NCBI GenBank assembly: GCA_016756855.1
Contig: JAESPD010000032.1
Span: 1 to 42,191, forward strand
Source: a gamma proteobacterium endosymbiont of Lamellibrachia anaximandri
GTDB taxonomy: Bacteria; Pseudomonadota; Gammaproteobacteria; Chromatiales; Chromatiaceae
Direction of reading: 5' to 3'
DNA: 42,191 nt
Below, one piece after another: positions 33,208-42,191 of this stretch. Position 1 is the stretch's first letter. Every line of letters begins with the position of its first letter. The translations under genes and the position numbers were made by a program. The notes beneath the pieces were generated by a model, which saw only the letters and a list, made by a program, of their open reading frames with translations, made no database searches and was not told the DNA's origin.

Positions 33208-35562
33208 ATGGGCTGTTGTGAAAACGACGCGCAGACACCTGTCCGGTCGTCGGGCGACAAACCCCTGACGATTGCCCTGGCAGGAAATCCCAACTGCGGC
33301 AAGTCAGCACTCTTCAATACCCTGACGGGCATCCGACAGCGCACCGGCAACTGGCCCGGTGTCACGGTGGATCGGAAAGAGGGTCATTTCGACCTTGACG
33401 GTGACGATGTCACCGTTATCGACCTGCCTGGTATCTACTCCCTCGATGCCGCCTCCCTGGATGAGCAGGTGACCCGTGACTATCTGTTGTCGCGGGATGC
33501 GGACCTGATCATCAATATCGTCGATGCCGCCAATCTGGAGCGTAACCTCTATCTTACGGTGCAGATGTTGGAGATGGGGGTGCCCCTGTTGATCGCCGTC
33601 AATATGATGGATGTGGCGCGCAAGCGCGGCATCGATATTGATTTTGACAAGCTCAGTAGTGAAGTGGGTTGCTCCGTACAACCTATCGTCGCGGTGACTG
33701 GTGAGGGCATCATCAAACTGAAGGCGGCAATTCAGGATCTTGCCTCAGGTTGTGTCGGCGGCGGTTTTGCCCTGGCACAGGAAGAGGTGGTGGAGCAGGC
33801 GATTACAGAGATGGAACCGCTGTTGCAGGAGGAGCCGGAGCGGGCCAAACGCCGCTGGCTGCTGTTGAAGATGCTGGAGGAGGATGCCTTCGCCTTGAGC
33901 CATGCCACTGTTGCACTTGAGACGAAAGTGGATGAGTGGCGGCAGGCCATCGAGAATCGCGCTGGAGAGGAGGCGGATATCCATATCGCCGATGCCAGGT
34001 ACGGTCATGCTCACGCCTTGGCGCAGACCGTGGTACATGAGCGCGGTAAGGTGGGCAAGACGCTCAGTGACCGCATCGACAAAGTGGTATTGAATCGTAT
34101 CTTCGGCATTCCGGTCTTTCTGGCTGTGATGTACCTGATGTTCATGTTTGCCATCAATATCGGTGGTGCCTTCATCGACTTTTTCGATGGCGTGGCCGGG
34201 GCTATCTTTGTCGATGGCTTTGGTCTGCTGCTCTCAGAGATCGGTTCCCCCGACTGGATGGTGGTGATGCTCGCCAACGGGGTGGGCGGCGGTGTTCAGG
34301 TGGTGGCAACATTCATCCCCATCATTACCGCACTCTATCTCTTTCTCTCGGTGGTGGAGGATACCGGCTATATGGCCCGGGCCGCCTTTGTGATGGATCG
34401 CTTCATGCGTTCCATAGGTCTGCCGGGCAAGGCATTCGTGCCGATGATCGTGGGCTTCGGCTGCAATGTACCGGCAGTGCTGGCGACCCGTACCCTGGAG
34501 AGTGTTCGTGAGCGTAAACTGACGATTCTGATGAACCCTTTCATGTCCTGTGGGGCGCGGCTGCCGGTCTATGCGCTCTTTGCCGCCGCCTTCTTTCCCA
34601 GCAACGGGCAGAATCTGGTCTTTGGGCTCTACATGATCGGTATCACGGTGGCGATCCTCACCGGCATGATCATGAAACGGACGCTGCTCTCCGGAGAGAG
34701 TACCGGTTTCATGATGGAACTGCCCCCCTACCATCTGCCGACTGCCAAGGGGGTCGCCTTGCGTACCTGGGATCGGGTCCGGCTCTTCATCAAAGAGGCG
34801 GGTCGGGTGATTATCCTCATGGTGTTGGCGATCAATGTGCTTAACTCCATCGGAACGGACGGCACTTTCGGTAACGAAGACTCAGAGAAATCGGTACTCA
34901 GTGCGGTCAGTAAAGTGTTGACACCCCTGTTTGCGCCCATGGGTATCAAAGAGGACAACTGGCCGGCTACGGTGGGTATCTTTACCGGTGTATTGGCCAA
35001 AGAGGCGGTGGTCGGTACCCTGAACTCCATCTATACCGGGTTGGCCGCCGCAGAGGCAGGAGTAACGGAAGAGGCGCCCTTCGACTTTTGGCAGGCGCTG
35101 ATCGAGGCTGCGGCCACTGTGCCGGAGAACCTTGTGGGGGTGAAGGATCTGCTGGGTGACCCTTTGGCGCTCGACGTAGGTGATGTCACTTCCGCAGAGG
35201 CGGCGGCAGAGGCCCAGGCGGTTGATGTTGGCGTCTTCGGCGCCATGGCTGCGCGTTTCGACGGACAGGCGGGTGCCTTCGCCTATCTGCTCTTTATCCT
35301 GCTCTATTTCCCCTGTGTTGCCACCATCGGTGCGATCAAGCGGGAAGCGGGCCGCGCTTGGGCGGCCTTTGTGGCTGCATGGACCACCGGTGTCGCCTTC
35401 ATGGCGTCGAGTATCTTCTATCAGGCGGCAACCTACTCCCGGCACCCGGAGAGCGCCACGGCATGGATCGTAGGACTGTTGACCCTGCTGGTGATGGTCG
35501 TCATCGGACTGCGGGTCTGGTCGCAACGTGAGCAGCGTGAAATGCAGGGGGCGGAGATATGA
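33208..35562 (+). CDS. feoB: FeoB, ferrous iron permease
   Basis: 784 residues. The N-terminal GTPase domain has G1 GNPNCGKSALFN, G3 DLPGIYSL and G4 NMMD. A helical GDI-like domain links it to the membrane part, with Nramp-like gate repeats GFGCNVPAVLATRTLESVR and PCVATIGAIKREAG (quoted in short pieces). It imports Fe2+ across the inner membrane under low-oxygen conditions. Length and order match E. coli FeoB. An Ala/Glu-rich segment near residue 660 (SAEAAAEAQAVD) is an insertion or loop. The stop overlaps feoC (ATGA). Confidence 0.95.
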   Translation: MGCCENDAQTPVRSSGDKPLTIALAGNPNCGKSALFNTLTGIRQRTGNWPGVTVDRKEGHFDLDGDDVTVIDLPGIYSLDAASLDEQVTRDYLLSRDADLIINIVDAANLERNLYLTVQMLEMGVPLLIAVNMMDVARKRGIDIDFDKLSSEVGCSVQPIVAVTGEGIIKLKAAIQDLASGCVGGGFALAQEEVVEQAITEMEPLLQEEPERAKRRWLLLKMLEEDAFALSHATVALETKVDEWRQAIENRAGEEADIHIADARYGHAHALAQTVVHERGKVGKTLSDRIDKVVLNRIFGIPVFLAVMYLMFMFAINIGGAFIDFFDGVAGAIFVDGFGLLLSEIGSPDWMVVMLANGVGGGVQVVATFIPIITALYLFLSVVEDTGYMARAAFVMDRFMRSIGLPGKAFVPMIVGFGCNVPAVLATRTLESVRERKLTILMNPFMSCGARLPVYALFAAAFFPSNGQNLVFGLYMIGITVAILTGMIMKRTLLSGESTGFMMELPPYHLPTAKGVALRTWDRVRLFIKEAGRVIILMVLAINVLNSIGTDGTFGNEDSEKSVLSAVSKVLTPLFAPMGIKEDNWPATVGIFTGVLAKEAVVGTLNSIYTGLAAAEAGVTEEAPFDFWQALIEAAATVPENLVGVKDLLGDPLALDVGDVTSAEAAAEAQAVDVGVFGAMAARFDGQAGAFAYLLFILLYFPCVATIGAIKREAGRAWAAFVAAWTTGVAFMASSIFYQAATYSRHPESATAWIVGLLTLLVMVVIGLRVWSQREQREMQGAEI

Positions 35563-35837
35563 TTCTTGCAGATATCAAACGTTACCTGATGGCGCGTAAG
35601 CAGGCGAGCCTGGCTGATATCGCCATGCACTTCGATGCTGACCCGGATGCGGTACGCGGCATGCTCGAACACTGGATTCGCAAGGGCCGGGTTCAGAAAC
35701 AGAGCGTCTATGCCTCCTGCGGATCAAGCTGCGATAAATGCGACCCCGCGACCACCGAGGTCTACAGTTGGGGCGAGTCCGGCGATGCTGTTCAGGCTGT
35801 GCCGGTCGAGTTCAATGCGGGTTGTCCGGGGGATTAA
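35559..35837 (+). CDS. feoC: FeoC-like winged-helix protein
   Basis: 92 residues. The N-terminal winged-helix part (ILADIKRYLMARKQASLADI to about residue 47) is followed by a cysteine cluster C54, C58 and C61 in CGSSCDKC, with C89 near the end. FeoC proteins of this form can bind an oxygen-sensitive Fe-S cluster and protect or tune FeoB. It begins at ATG 35559 inside the feoB stop. A heptamer-bounded repeat element begins six bases after its stop. Confidence 0.85.
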   Translation: MILADIKRYLMARKQASLADIAMHFDADPDAVRGMLEHWIRKGRVQKQSVYASCGSSCDKCDPATTEVYSWGESGDAVQAVPVEFNAGCPGD

Positions 35838-35842
35838 GAAAG

Positions 35843-36124
35843 AAGGTTAAAGGTTAAAGGCGAAAGGTGGCCGTGCCACAGGGTAAGCCGAACGCTGTCG
35901 CTACTGCCGTTGGCGACTGAAGGGCTTCATCAAGCTTGACGCAAGATTCAGGAAAATCTTCAATTTTCCAGCTTTAGCATGTAGGCCCGATCAAGCGTAG
36001 CGGACCGGGCATCCAGGCTTTATCAGAACGATTTAGGTTGCCGGTACTGCGGCAATTTCGACAGCGCTCAGCCTATCCGGTGGCACAGAAATATTAAACC
36101 TTTAACCTTTCACCTTTAACCTTC
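35843..36124. repeat. Composite heptamer-bounded REP element F
   Basis: The left array has GG at 35845, 35852, 35859 and 35866 (GGTTAAA units). The right array has CC at 36099, 36106, 36113 and 36120 (CCTTTAA units). GTGCCAC near the left edge (about 35873) is complemented by GTGGCAC near the right edge (about 36080), so the inner flanks are also inverted. A REP doublet lies inside (35981-36055). The element fills the gap between the convergent feoC and GGDEF-EAL genes, and its right array encodes the last residues and TAA of the latter. Confidence 0.78.
35981..36055. repeat. REP-like inverted doublet F, second unit decayed
   Basis: Unit 1 (35981-36012) is intact with arms CCCGATC/GACCGGG around AAGCGTAGCG. 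Unit 2 begins with GGTTGCCGGT (36037 onward), then diverges (ACTGCGGCAATT), so its hairpin has been lost. Confidence 0.7.
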
Positions 36125-38345
36125 TTTTCATCTCCTCAATCCTCTTCGCCTCCACCGGCTGACTGAACAGAAACCCCTGTACCTCCCGGCATCCCTCTTT
36201 TAACAGGAAGTCGCGTTGGGCCTCGGTCTCCACCCCTTCGGCGATTACACTGAGTTGCAGGCTGTTGCCGAGTGCAATGGTGGCGCGAATGATCGCTTCG
36301 TCATTCGGGTCTTTGGTCACATCGCGAACGAAGGATTTGTCGATCTTGAGTCTGTCCAGCGGGAAGAGCTTCAGATTGGCGAGTGATGAGTAACCGGTAC
36401 CAAAATCATCAATGGCAATGCTGCATCCCATCGCACGCAGTTTTTCCAGACTGCTGCAGGCCCGCTCTTCTGTCTCCAGCAGGGCGCTCTCGGTGATCTC
36501 AAGTTCAAGACGTTCACCTGGCAGGCCCGTCGTTTCGAGAATTCGCTGCACCATCTCGACCAGTCCTGGATTGCTGAGCTGACGCCGGGAGAGGTTCACG
36601 CTGACGGGAAAGGGCTTAAGTCCCGCCATGTCCCACTGAATCGCCTGGGTGGCAGCGGTTTGCAGCACCCATTCTCCGATGGGTTCGATAAGGCCGCTGA
36701 CCTCTGCAATGGGGATGAAGCGGTTGGGGGAGACCATCCCCATACCGGGATGGTTCCAGCGTATCAGGGCTTCGACGCCGATAAGTTCGCCGCTGATCAG
36801 ATCGTATTGCGGCTGGTAGAGCAGAAAGAGCTGATTGAGTTCCAGCGCCCTGCGCAGGCTGATCTCCAAATCAAAAAACTCGAAGGCGGTTTCAGTCAGC
36901 TTTTGGGTAAAAAAGCGGAAAGTGTTTCGACCCTGTTCCTTGGCGTTGTACATGGCGGAATCTGCCTGTTTGGTCAATTGGCTGATTTCATCGCCATCAT
37001 CGGGAAAGATGCTGATGCCTATACTGGCAGAGATCTCCAGTTCATACCCTTTTAGCGGGAAGGGTGCCGAAAAGGTCTTCAACAGGTTTTTTGCGACTTT
37101 GGCGGCATCCTCCGGTCGATGCAGATTTTCGATGACCAGGGTGAACTCATCGCCGCCGATCCGGGCGATCATGTCCTCTTCGCGGGCTGTCTGGCGCAGT
37201 CTCTCGGCAACCTGGAAGAGCAGGTCGTCGCCAACATGGTGTCCCAATGTATCGTTGATGTTTTTGAAACGGTCCAGATCAAGGAAGAAGACGGCGCCTC
37301 TGCGGTTGATTCGTTTCGAGCGGTGTATCGCCTGTTCCAGCTGTTCGTGAAACAGCGCCCGATTCGGCAGGTGAGTCAAAGGATCGTGGTTGGCGATATA
37401 TTCCAGCTCTTCCTGGGAGCGCTTGAGTTCCGATATATCGCTAAGAACGAGGGCGTAGTGGGTTATTCTCTTCTTGCTGTCTTTGACTGCGTTGATGCTG
37501 AGCCAAAGGTGGTAGCTCTGACCATTGGCGCGGCGGTTCTGTAGCTCCCCGCGCCAAACGCCCTTGGCTTCGACGATAGACCAGATGATACGAAGCTTCT
37601 CCTCGCTTGCGCCGCTTTTCAGAAAGTGTGGTTTATTGTCGACAACTTCAGCTTCCGAATGACCGGTGATATAGGTGAATGCGCTGTTGACGAAGATAAT
37701 ATGGTGATTCCGATCCAGGATCACCATACCTTCGGTGACGGCCTCGAACACCGTGGAGGCAAGCCGTTGCCGGATCTCCGCCTGTTTTTGGTCGGTGATG
37801 TCCCTGGCCAGGGTGATCACGGTTTTTTCTCCGTCGAGCCGCAACTTGGCTGGCGTCATGCGAGCCTCGAACCAGCGTCTGCCTGCAGGTACATCCAGTT
37901 CATATTCGAGGATCTGGATCTCCTGTGTATCCAGCGCTTTCTGCAGCAGTGTCATGAAGGTGTCTGCAACCTGTGGAGGGAAGATGTCTTTGGGGTGTTT
38001 GTTGATGATCTCACTCTCGGGACGAAAGAGTTTATCGTCCCTGGCCTCTGAGAAGATCTCATGATAGATACCCTTCTCATCCTGTAGAAAGAGCAGGTCC
38101 GGCAGCGCGTTGGCGATGGCCTTCCATCGAGCTTCAGTCGAGTCTTTGAGACGCGTGTAGAGCTCATGCATCTCGTCGGAGGAGATGGTCAGGGAGCGCT
38201 CAAGGGTGTAGCGGTCCTGGTCCGACTGCTCATAGGTACGGTCGATGTGCGACAGTAGTTCACGCCACTGATCCAGGGTGGGGGGGGGGGTTGAGGCAGG
38301 GTCGAGGCCGATCTTTTTAAGCTGCCGGCACAACAGGCGGTGCAT
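36102..38345 (-). CDS. PAS-PAS-GGDEF-EAL cyclic-di-GMP protein
   Basis: 747 residues. A helical N terminus (about 1-70) precedes two PAS domains (about 70-190 and 195-310), a GGDEF domain (GGDEF at 397-401, with an RxxD inhibitory site REED just before it) and an EAL domain (EAL at 525-527, DDFGTGYSSL further on). Both catalytic signatures look intact, so it could make and break cyclic-di-GMP. It is cytoplasmic, with no membrane helices. It is translationally coupled to the FIST gene (TAATG). An 11-base C tract encodes Pro20-22, which could cause frame slippage. The final RRLKVKG and stop come from the heptamer array. Confidence 0.93.
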   Translation of the reverse strand: MHRLLCRQLKKIGLDPASTPPPTLDQWRELLSHIDRTYEQSDQDRYTLERSLTISSDEMHELYTRLKDSTEARWKAIANALPDLLFLQDEKGIYHEIFSEARDDKLFRPESEIINKHPKDIFPPQVADTFMTLLQKALDTQEIQILEYELDVPAGRRWFEARMTPAKLRLDGEKTVITLARDITDQKQAEIRQRLASTVFEAVTEGMVILDRNHHIIFVNSAFTYITGHSEAEVVDNKPHFLKSGASEEKLRIIWSIVEAKGVWRGELQNRRANGQSYHLWLSINAVKDSKKRITHYALVLSDISELKRSQEELEYIANHDPLTHLPNRALFHEQLEQAIHRSKRINRRGAVFFLDLDRFKNINDTLGHHVGDDLLFQVAERLRQTAREEDMIARIGGDEFTLVIENLHRPEDAAKVAKNLLKTFSAPFPLKGYELEISASIGISIFPDDGDEISQLTKQADSAMYNAKEQGRNTFRFFTQKLTETAFEFFDLEISLRRALELNQLFLLYQPQYDLISGELIGVEALIRWNHPGMGMVSPNRFIPIAEVSGLIEPIGEWVLQTAATQAIQWDMAGLKPFPVSVNLSRRQLSNPGLVEMVQRILETTGLPGERLELEITESALLETEERACSSLEKLRAMGCSIAIDDFGTGYSSLANLKLFPLDRLKIDKSFVRDVTKDPNDEAIIRATIALGNSLQLSVIAEGVETEAQRDFLLKEGCREVQGFLFSQPVEAKRIEEMKRRLKVKG
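38280..38290. repeat. 11-base G tract (C11 on the coding strand)
   Basis: Eleven consecutive G on the plus strand fall within codons 19-22 of the GGDEF-EAL gene. The count is such that the gene is in frame here. Tracts of this length are prone to slipped-strand changes. It may also be a sequencing-sensitive spot. Confidence 0.95.
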
Positions 38346-39487
38346 TATTCATCTTCCCAGATCAGGGTCAGGGTCATGGTCTGATTGTGCAGATCGCAGC
38401 GTCCGCTGCTCAAAGGGGAGAGTTCTCCGTAGGAGTAAAAACCGATCTGCCGGGTCTCGCCGGGCAATCCCTCCAGGGTTGCCTCTATCTCCTCTTCGGT
38501 GCGTTCACCAAGCACCAGTCTGCGTCCCACACAGCTGATGGCGATGCAGAGGATCGGGCCTGCGTGATAGCGGCTGAGGTTGATCTCTTCGACGGCTGAG
38601 GCTGCGCCGTCGATCAATCGGTCGAAATTGGCGCGCATCAGGCGGACGAAGCTGCCCTGTGGAATATCACCGGCGAAGGTGATTGACTGTTCGGTCTCAT
38701 CGACAGCCAGGATGGTGCGCACCTTAGGGTCGTCTGTGGCCTCCTGGTCTCGCATGGAGAGTGGAAACAACAGCCCAGTCGCTGGCAGACCAGAGGCGCG
38801 ATCGCCAAGATAACGCTTGTAGATGTCAAGCGCGGGTTGCCCATCGAGTTCATAGAGTATGTTGTCGACTGAACGGGTAACCTCCCGTTCATGGCCCAGC
38901 AGATCCCATCCCCCTTTCGAGCCGTGTCCGATGGAAATCTTGGAGCCGTACAGGCCCAATGCGCAGATTAGTTTGGAGCTGAGAAGCCCGTCATGCCAGA
39001 CCCAGGTTCGCTCAAACCGGTCGTCGTCCCCAGCCAGACCTCCGGTGACTGTGATGTTCTTCGGTAGTGCGCTATTTATCCCTTCGATCATCTGGCTGCC
39101 GTTGACGCTGAGGCCTTCGGATAATACCAGTATGCCCTGTAGATCGTTCTCCAACAGCGCGGAGGAGATTTGATGTCCCACACGAGATGAATCACTGGTT
39201 AGCGCCAGCTTTGTGCAGGCAACCCTGAGGCGGGTCTCGCGAAAACGGAGTACCGCCACCACCAGGCAGTCGAGGGAGAGTTCATCGCCGTAGATCTCTC
39301 CGGCGGATGAGCAGCCGAGTATGACGCTTTGGGCGAAGCGCACCTCCAGCCACGATACGCCATCTTCGATCAGAGAAAAATCAGGCGCCCCGAAAAAAAG
39401 CACGAGGGTATTCGGGGAGTCGAGGTGGTGGTCAGGTTCCCTGTCCCAGCCGTTGCCGGGAGTGAAACGGTAGGTTTCAAGTTCCAT
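38345..39487 (-). CDS. FIST-domain sensory protein
   Basis: 380 residues with FIST N (about 25-220; SVILGCSSAGEIYGDEL and ITVTGGLAGDD) and FIST C (about 225-365; ALDIYKRYLGDRA and GFYSYGELSP) domains. FIST proteins are proposed to sense small ligands such as amino acids and pass the signal to a partner. The adjacent PAS-GGDEF-EAL gene, whose ATG overlaps the FIST stop by one base, is the obvious partner. There is no signal peptide or membrane helix. ATG 39487 begins MELETYRFTPGNGW. Confidence 0.88.
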   Translation of the reverse strand: MELETYRFTPGNGWDREPDHHLDSPNTLVLFFGAPDFSLIEDGVSWLEVRFAQSVILGCSSAGEIYGDELSLDCLVVAVLRFRETRLRVACTKLALTSDSSRVGHQISSALLENDLQGILVLSEGLSVNGSQMIEGINSALPKNITVTGGLAGDDDRFERTWVWHDGLLSSKLICALGLYGSKISIGHGSKGGWDLLGHEREVTRSVDNILYELDGQPALDIYKRYLGDRASGLPATGLLFPLSMRDQEATDDPKVRTILAVDETEQSITFAGDIPQGSFVRLMRANFDRLIDGAASAVEEINLSRYHAGPILCIAISCVGRRLVLGERTEEEIEATLEGLPGETRQIGFYSYGELSPLSSGRCDLHNQTMTLTLIWEDE

Positions 39488-39543
39488 GGTGCAAGCTCAG
39501 ATTAGACATTGATCGTTGAACAAGGGTACAACTTTTATCGACT

Positions 39544-39569
39544 AAAAGCGCCGAAACATTAGGGCTTTT
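39544..39569 (-). terminator. Possible terminator after the argS-SPOR operon
   Basis: AAAAGC...GCTTTT arms (39544-39549 with 39564-39569) with two more pairs past a one-base bulge and a short loop. It lies about 55 bases past the SPOR gene stop, ahead of the FIST gene. The A and T runs are within the stem, so it is modest evidence. Confidence 0.4.
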
Positions 39570-39623
39570 GTTCTTGCGATAGATTTGTACCGGTGATCAA
39601 GGTGTACCCGGAAAGATTATGGG

Positions 39624-40226
39624 CTATTTTTTGAGTTTTATCACCAGTGTGCTGATGCGGTTCTCTTTGGCCAGTGTGAGTGCCTCGTTGAGCCGCTGAC
39701 TGCTGTTGTAGGGGCCACTGCGAACCCGGTGGTAGGTGTCCCGGTTGTTGATACTGACCTTTTGGATCTCCGCCTCGATGCCGATCAGGGCGAGCCTTGC
39801 CTTCATGCGGTCGGCGTCTGCATGTTTACGGAATGAGCCCATCTGCAGGATGTAGGAGACTCCCTGTATCACAGCCGGCTTCTTGTCGGGTTGGGTCGGG
39901 GTGGCGGGTTTTGCAGGCGTCTCGCTCTCGATGATCTCGTCCTCCGGGATCACCACTTCCATTTCCGGAAGGGTGGTATAGAAATCAAAGCGTGGTTTAG
40001 GCGCCTCTTGCTGTTCCGGTTCGGCCTGCCTGGGTTGCGTTGCCGTGGGTTTTGGCGGCGTAACCCCGGGGATGTGCCCCTCGGCGAGATCCTGGCCCAG
40101 CTTCAGCCATACCAGCCCCATGATAAATGCCCCGACGATGAAACCGGAAAAAAACCAGAGGCTGCAGTTGCTGTTGTGCTTATTGTTTTTTCGTTTGGGG
40201 GCGGCGCGCCGCTTGTAGTCGACCAT
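39624..40226 (-). CDS. SPOR-domain membrane protein (FtsN-like)
   Basis: 200 residues. A basic cytoplasmic N terminus (YKRRAAPKRKNNK) is followed by one membrane helix (about residues 22-41), a Pro-rich periplasmic linker (about 52-115) and a C-terminal SPOR domain (ILQMGSFRKHADADRMKARL, then VRSGPY). SPOR domains bind denuded peptidoglycan at the septum, and this layout and the position next to argS are those of FtsN-like division proteins. It lies three bases after argS, so it is in the same operon. Confidence 0.85.
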   Translation of the reverse strand: MVDYKRRAAPKRKNNKHNSNCSLWFFSGFIVGAFIMGLVWLKLGQDLAEGHIPGVTPPKPTATQPRQAEPEQQEAPKPRFDFYTTLPEMEVVIPEDEIIESETPAKPATPTQPDKKPAVIQGVSYILQMGSFRKHADADRMKARLALIGIEAEIQKVSINNRDTYHRVRSGPYNSSQRLNEALTLAKENRISTLVIKLKK

Positions 40227-40229
40227 GGG

Positions 40230-41990
40230 TCACATACTCTCCGGGGCAGAGACGCCGAGCAGTAGCAGACCATTACGCAGCACCTGGCGGGTAGCCAGGA
40301 TCAGTTTCATGCGGGCGTCGCGCAGGGCGGTGTCCTCGATGAGGAACTTGTGCGCGTTGTAGTAGGTGTGGAAATCGTTGGCAAGTTCGCGCACATAGTG
40401 GGTGAGCTGATGCGGCTCTTCATGAGTGGCGGCGGCTTCCACCGCTTCGGGGTATTTGGCAAGGGTGACGAGCAGCGCCTGTTCGTGGGGCTCGGTGAGA
40501 CGTTCCAGATTTTTCGTGCCGCTGCTGGGTTGAGCGTCGATTCCCTTGTCGGCAGCCTGGCGCAACACGCTGCAGATGCGCGCGTTGGCGTACTGTACAT
40601 AGTAGACCGGGTTGTCGCTGGATTGAGATTTCGCCAGATCCAGATCGAAGTCGAGGTGCTGCTCGCACTTGCGCATCACATAGAAGAAGCGCGCGGCATC
40701 GGCCCCCACCTCTTTGCGCAGTTCGCGTAGGGTGACGAAGGAGCCGGAGCGGGTTGACATAGGTACCTTCTCGCCGCCCCGAAAGAGGATAGCGAACTGC
40801 ACCAGCAGTACGTCGAGTTTGCTGTCGTCATCGCCCAAGGCTTTCAGTGCGGCCCGCACACGGGGTACATAACCGTGATGGTCCGCGCCCCAGATATCGA
40901 TCACCCGGTCGAAGCCGCGTTCCAGCTTATCCATATGATAGGCGATGTCGGAGGCGAAATAGGTGGTCTGGCCGTTGTCACGCACCACTACCCGGTCCTT
41001 CTCGTCGCCGAAGGCGGTGGAGCGAAACCAGAGGGCGCCGCCCTCTTCGTAGACGTGGTCCGACTTGCGCAGGCGCTCGATCATCTTGTTGACCTCGCCG
41101 CTCTCCATCAGGGTGCGCTCCGAGTACCACTCCTCGAAGTCGACGCCGAACAGGGAGAGGTCGTCGCGGATGTCGTCGAGGATGGTATTGAGGCCGAGTT
41201 CGAAGACGAAACGGTAGCGGTTGTCGCCGAGCAGCACCTTGGCGCGATGGATCAGGGCGTCGATGTGCTTTTCCTTGTCGCCGCCCTCCGGTTCGTCGGC
41301 TGGGATGTCGTCGAAGACCTCCTCTGTGCTGTGGCAGTAGCTGTCGCCGTGATCCCGGTGCAGGGTGGCGGCGATATCCCAGACATAGTCGCCCTTGTAA
41401 CCGTTGGCCGGGAAGGTCAATGGCTCGTCGCACAACTCCAGATAGCGCAGCCAGACCGAGGTGCCGAGAATATCCATCTGCCGACCGGCATCATTGACGT
41501 AGTATTCGCGATGCACCTCGTAGCCCACTGCCTCAAGCAGGTCGGCCACAGCGGAGCCGTAGGCGGCACCGCGCCCATGTCCCACATGCAGCGGGCCGGT
41601 GGGGTTGGCGGAGACGAGCTCCACCTGCACCCGCTTGCCAGCACCCAGATTGCTGCGGCCGAATGCGGAACCCTGTTCCATGATTGCAGGTATCAGCTGA
41701 TGATAGGCAGCGGGCGCCAGATAGAAGTTGATGAAGCCGGGACCGGCGATTTCAGTGCGTTCCACCTGATCGGAATCCGGCAGTGCGGCAACCAGTTTCT
41801 CCGCCAGATCCCGGGGCTTGCAGCGCGCGATCTTCGCCAGCGCCATCGCAACATTGGTGGCAAAGTCACCGTGTTTGCTGTCGCGGGTGCGATCGATATT
41901 GGGAGTGGGAATGGCGTCTGCGGGGATAACCCCTTCATCGGCGAGATGCTGGAGCGCCCCGGCGACCAGGGACTGGATCTGAGTCTTCAT
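40230..41990 (-). CDS. argS: ArgS, arginyl-tRNA synthetase
   Basis: 586 residues, a class I aminoacyl-tRNA synthetase. The HIGH-type motif is HVGH (residues 135-138) in [16 protein letters not shown]. The KMSKS equivalent is weak, MSTRSG in [15 protein letters not shown], as is normal for ArgS. An N-terminal tRNA-recognition domain and a C-terminal DALR anticodon-binding domain are recognisable. ATG 41990 begins MKTQIQSLV; the 30 upstream open residues are not part of the family. The large antisense frame over it is a shadow. Confidence 0.95.
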   Translation of the reverse strand: MKTQIQSLVAGALQHLADEGVIPADAIPTPNIDRTRDSKHGDFATNVAMALAKIARCKPRDLAEKLVAALPDSDQVERTEIAGPGFINFYLAPAAYHQLIPAIMEQGSAFGRSNLGAGKRVQVELVSANPTGPLHVGHGRGAAYGSAVADLLEAVGYEVHREYYVNDAGRQMDILGTSVWLRYLELCDEPLTFPANGYKGDYVWDIAATLHRDHGDSYCHSTEEVFDDIPADEPEGGDKEKHIDALIHRAKVLLGDNRYRFVFELGLNTILDDIRDDLSLFGVDFEEWYSERTLMESGEVNKMIERLRKSDHVYEEGGALWFRSTAFGDEKDRVVVRDNGQTTYFASDIAYHMDKLERGFDRVIDIWGADHHGYVPRVRAALKALGDDDSKLDVLLVQFAILFRGGEKVPMSTRSGSFVTLRELRKEVGADAARFFYVMRKCEQHLDFDLDLAKSQSSDNPVYYVQYANARICSVLRQAADKGIDAQPSSGTKNLERLTEPHEQALLVTLAKYPEAVEAAATHEEPHQLTHYVRELANDFHTYYNAHKFLIEDTALRDARMKLILATRQVLRNGLLLLGVSAPESM

Positions 41991-42094
41991 CGTCTTCGTT
42001 CGGTTTGGACTGCGGAAAACGAATAAGAATAACAGGATTGAGGGAATCAGTCTGCGCCGGAACTGGCCTATACACGGCAAATCTACGCTAACGC

Positions 42095-42191
42095 CTAACC
42101 CATTGATAGTGTATTAGAGTTGCGAGTCATTTTCAGATAATCAAAGACTGCCCGCGTATTCAGTAGCAGTTTCTTCATCATTTCCGGAATG
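42095..42191 (-). CDS. 3' end of an unidentified gene (partial)
   Basis: The minus strand is open from the window edge to TAG at 42097-42095, giving 31 residues that begin [15 protein letters not shown] and end NSNTLSMG. Composition is protein-like (charged and hydrophobic alternation). In many gammaproteobacteria priA lies upstream of argS, but this tail does not resemble the PriA C terminus, so I do not name it. A short separate peptide starting at the internal ATG pair is a less likely reading. Confidence 0.4.
   Translation of the reverse strand, partial: IPEMMKKLLLNTRAVFDYLKMTRNSNTLSMG

Noticed and set aside
40875-42026. A 383-codon plus-strand open frame
   Set aside because: Antisense to argS, with repetitive low-information composition and no family match; argS on the other strand is unambiguous.

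Overview
The window looks like ordinary chromosome from a free-living or symbiotic, respiratory gammaproteobacterium of moderately high GC. Evidence includes the runs murA-hisG-hisD-hisC, petABC-sspA-sspB and argS-SPOR protein, ubiquinone synthesis (Coq7), an Mla lipid-transport operon, FeoABC, FadL, and a DegS/AlgW-like periplasmic protease. The gene set fits a purple-sulfur or sulfur-oxidiser type lineage, but no gene here proves that. I see no tRNA, rRNA, CRISPR array, prophage or transposase.

Layout. 1-2.3 kb: tail of an unknown gene, an OsmC-like protein and a DUF885 protein. 2.5-5.7 kb: Coq7 and a GlcF-like iron-sulfur protein (minus strand), a thioredoxin-like [2Fe-2S] ferredoxin, a small zinc-ribbon protein and a DUF72-like protein. 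5.7-15.1 kb: mlaF-E-D-B without mlaC, a CPA2 antiporter, a membrane-anchored GNAT-like protein, then murA, hisG, hisD, a GDCCVxC protein and hisC. 15.2-21.8 kb: FadL, then a three-gene polysaccharide operon (AsnB-type amidotransferase, heparinase II/III, polysaccharide deacetylase). 21.8-28.9 kb: a DegS-like protease, a Nif3-like protein, the cytochrome bc1 operon ending at a strong terminator, sspA-sspB, a DUF3301 protein, a macrodomain protein and a small membrane protein. 29.2-32.8 kb: PPK2, a ClC-family protein and a methyltransferase. 32.8-35.8 kb: feoABC behind a likely Fur-regulated promoter. 36.1-42.2 kb, all minus strand: PAS-PAS-GGDEF-EAL and FIST genes as a two-gene operon, a SPOR protein, argS, and the tail of one more gene.

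The most unusual content is repetitive and lies between genes. Six REP-like inverted doublets recur (about 2.4, 4.8, 12.3, 16.6, 29.0 and 36.0 kb). Each hairpin has a conserved loop core AAGCGTAGCG, and the stem arms come in two covarying flavours. Three of the six are nested inside a larger element bounded by strictly 7-base-periodic arrays (GG every 7 bases on the left, CC every 7 bases on the right). Several of these elements supply the stop codons of the neighbouring genes. A second notable feature is an 11-base homopolymer near the start of the cyclic-di-GMP gene, which could make that gene phase-variable.

All family assignments were made by reading protein motifs; no database search was run.
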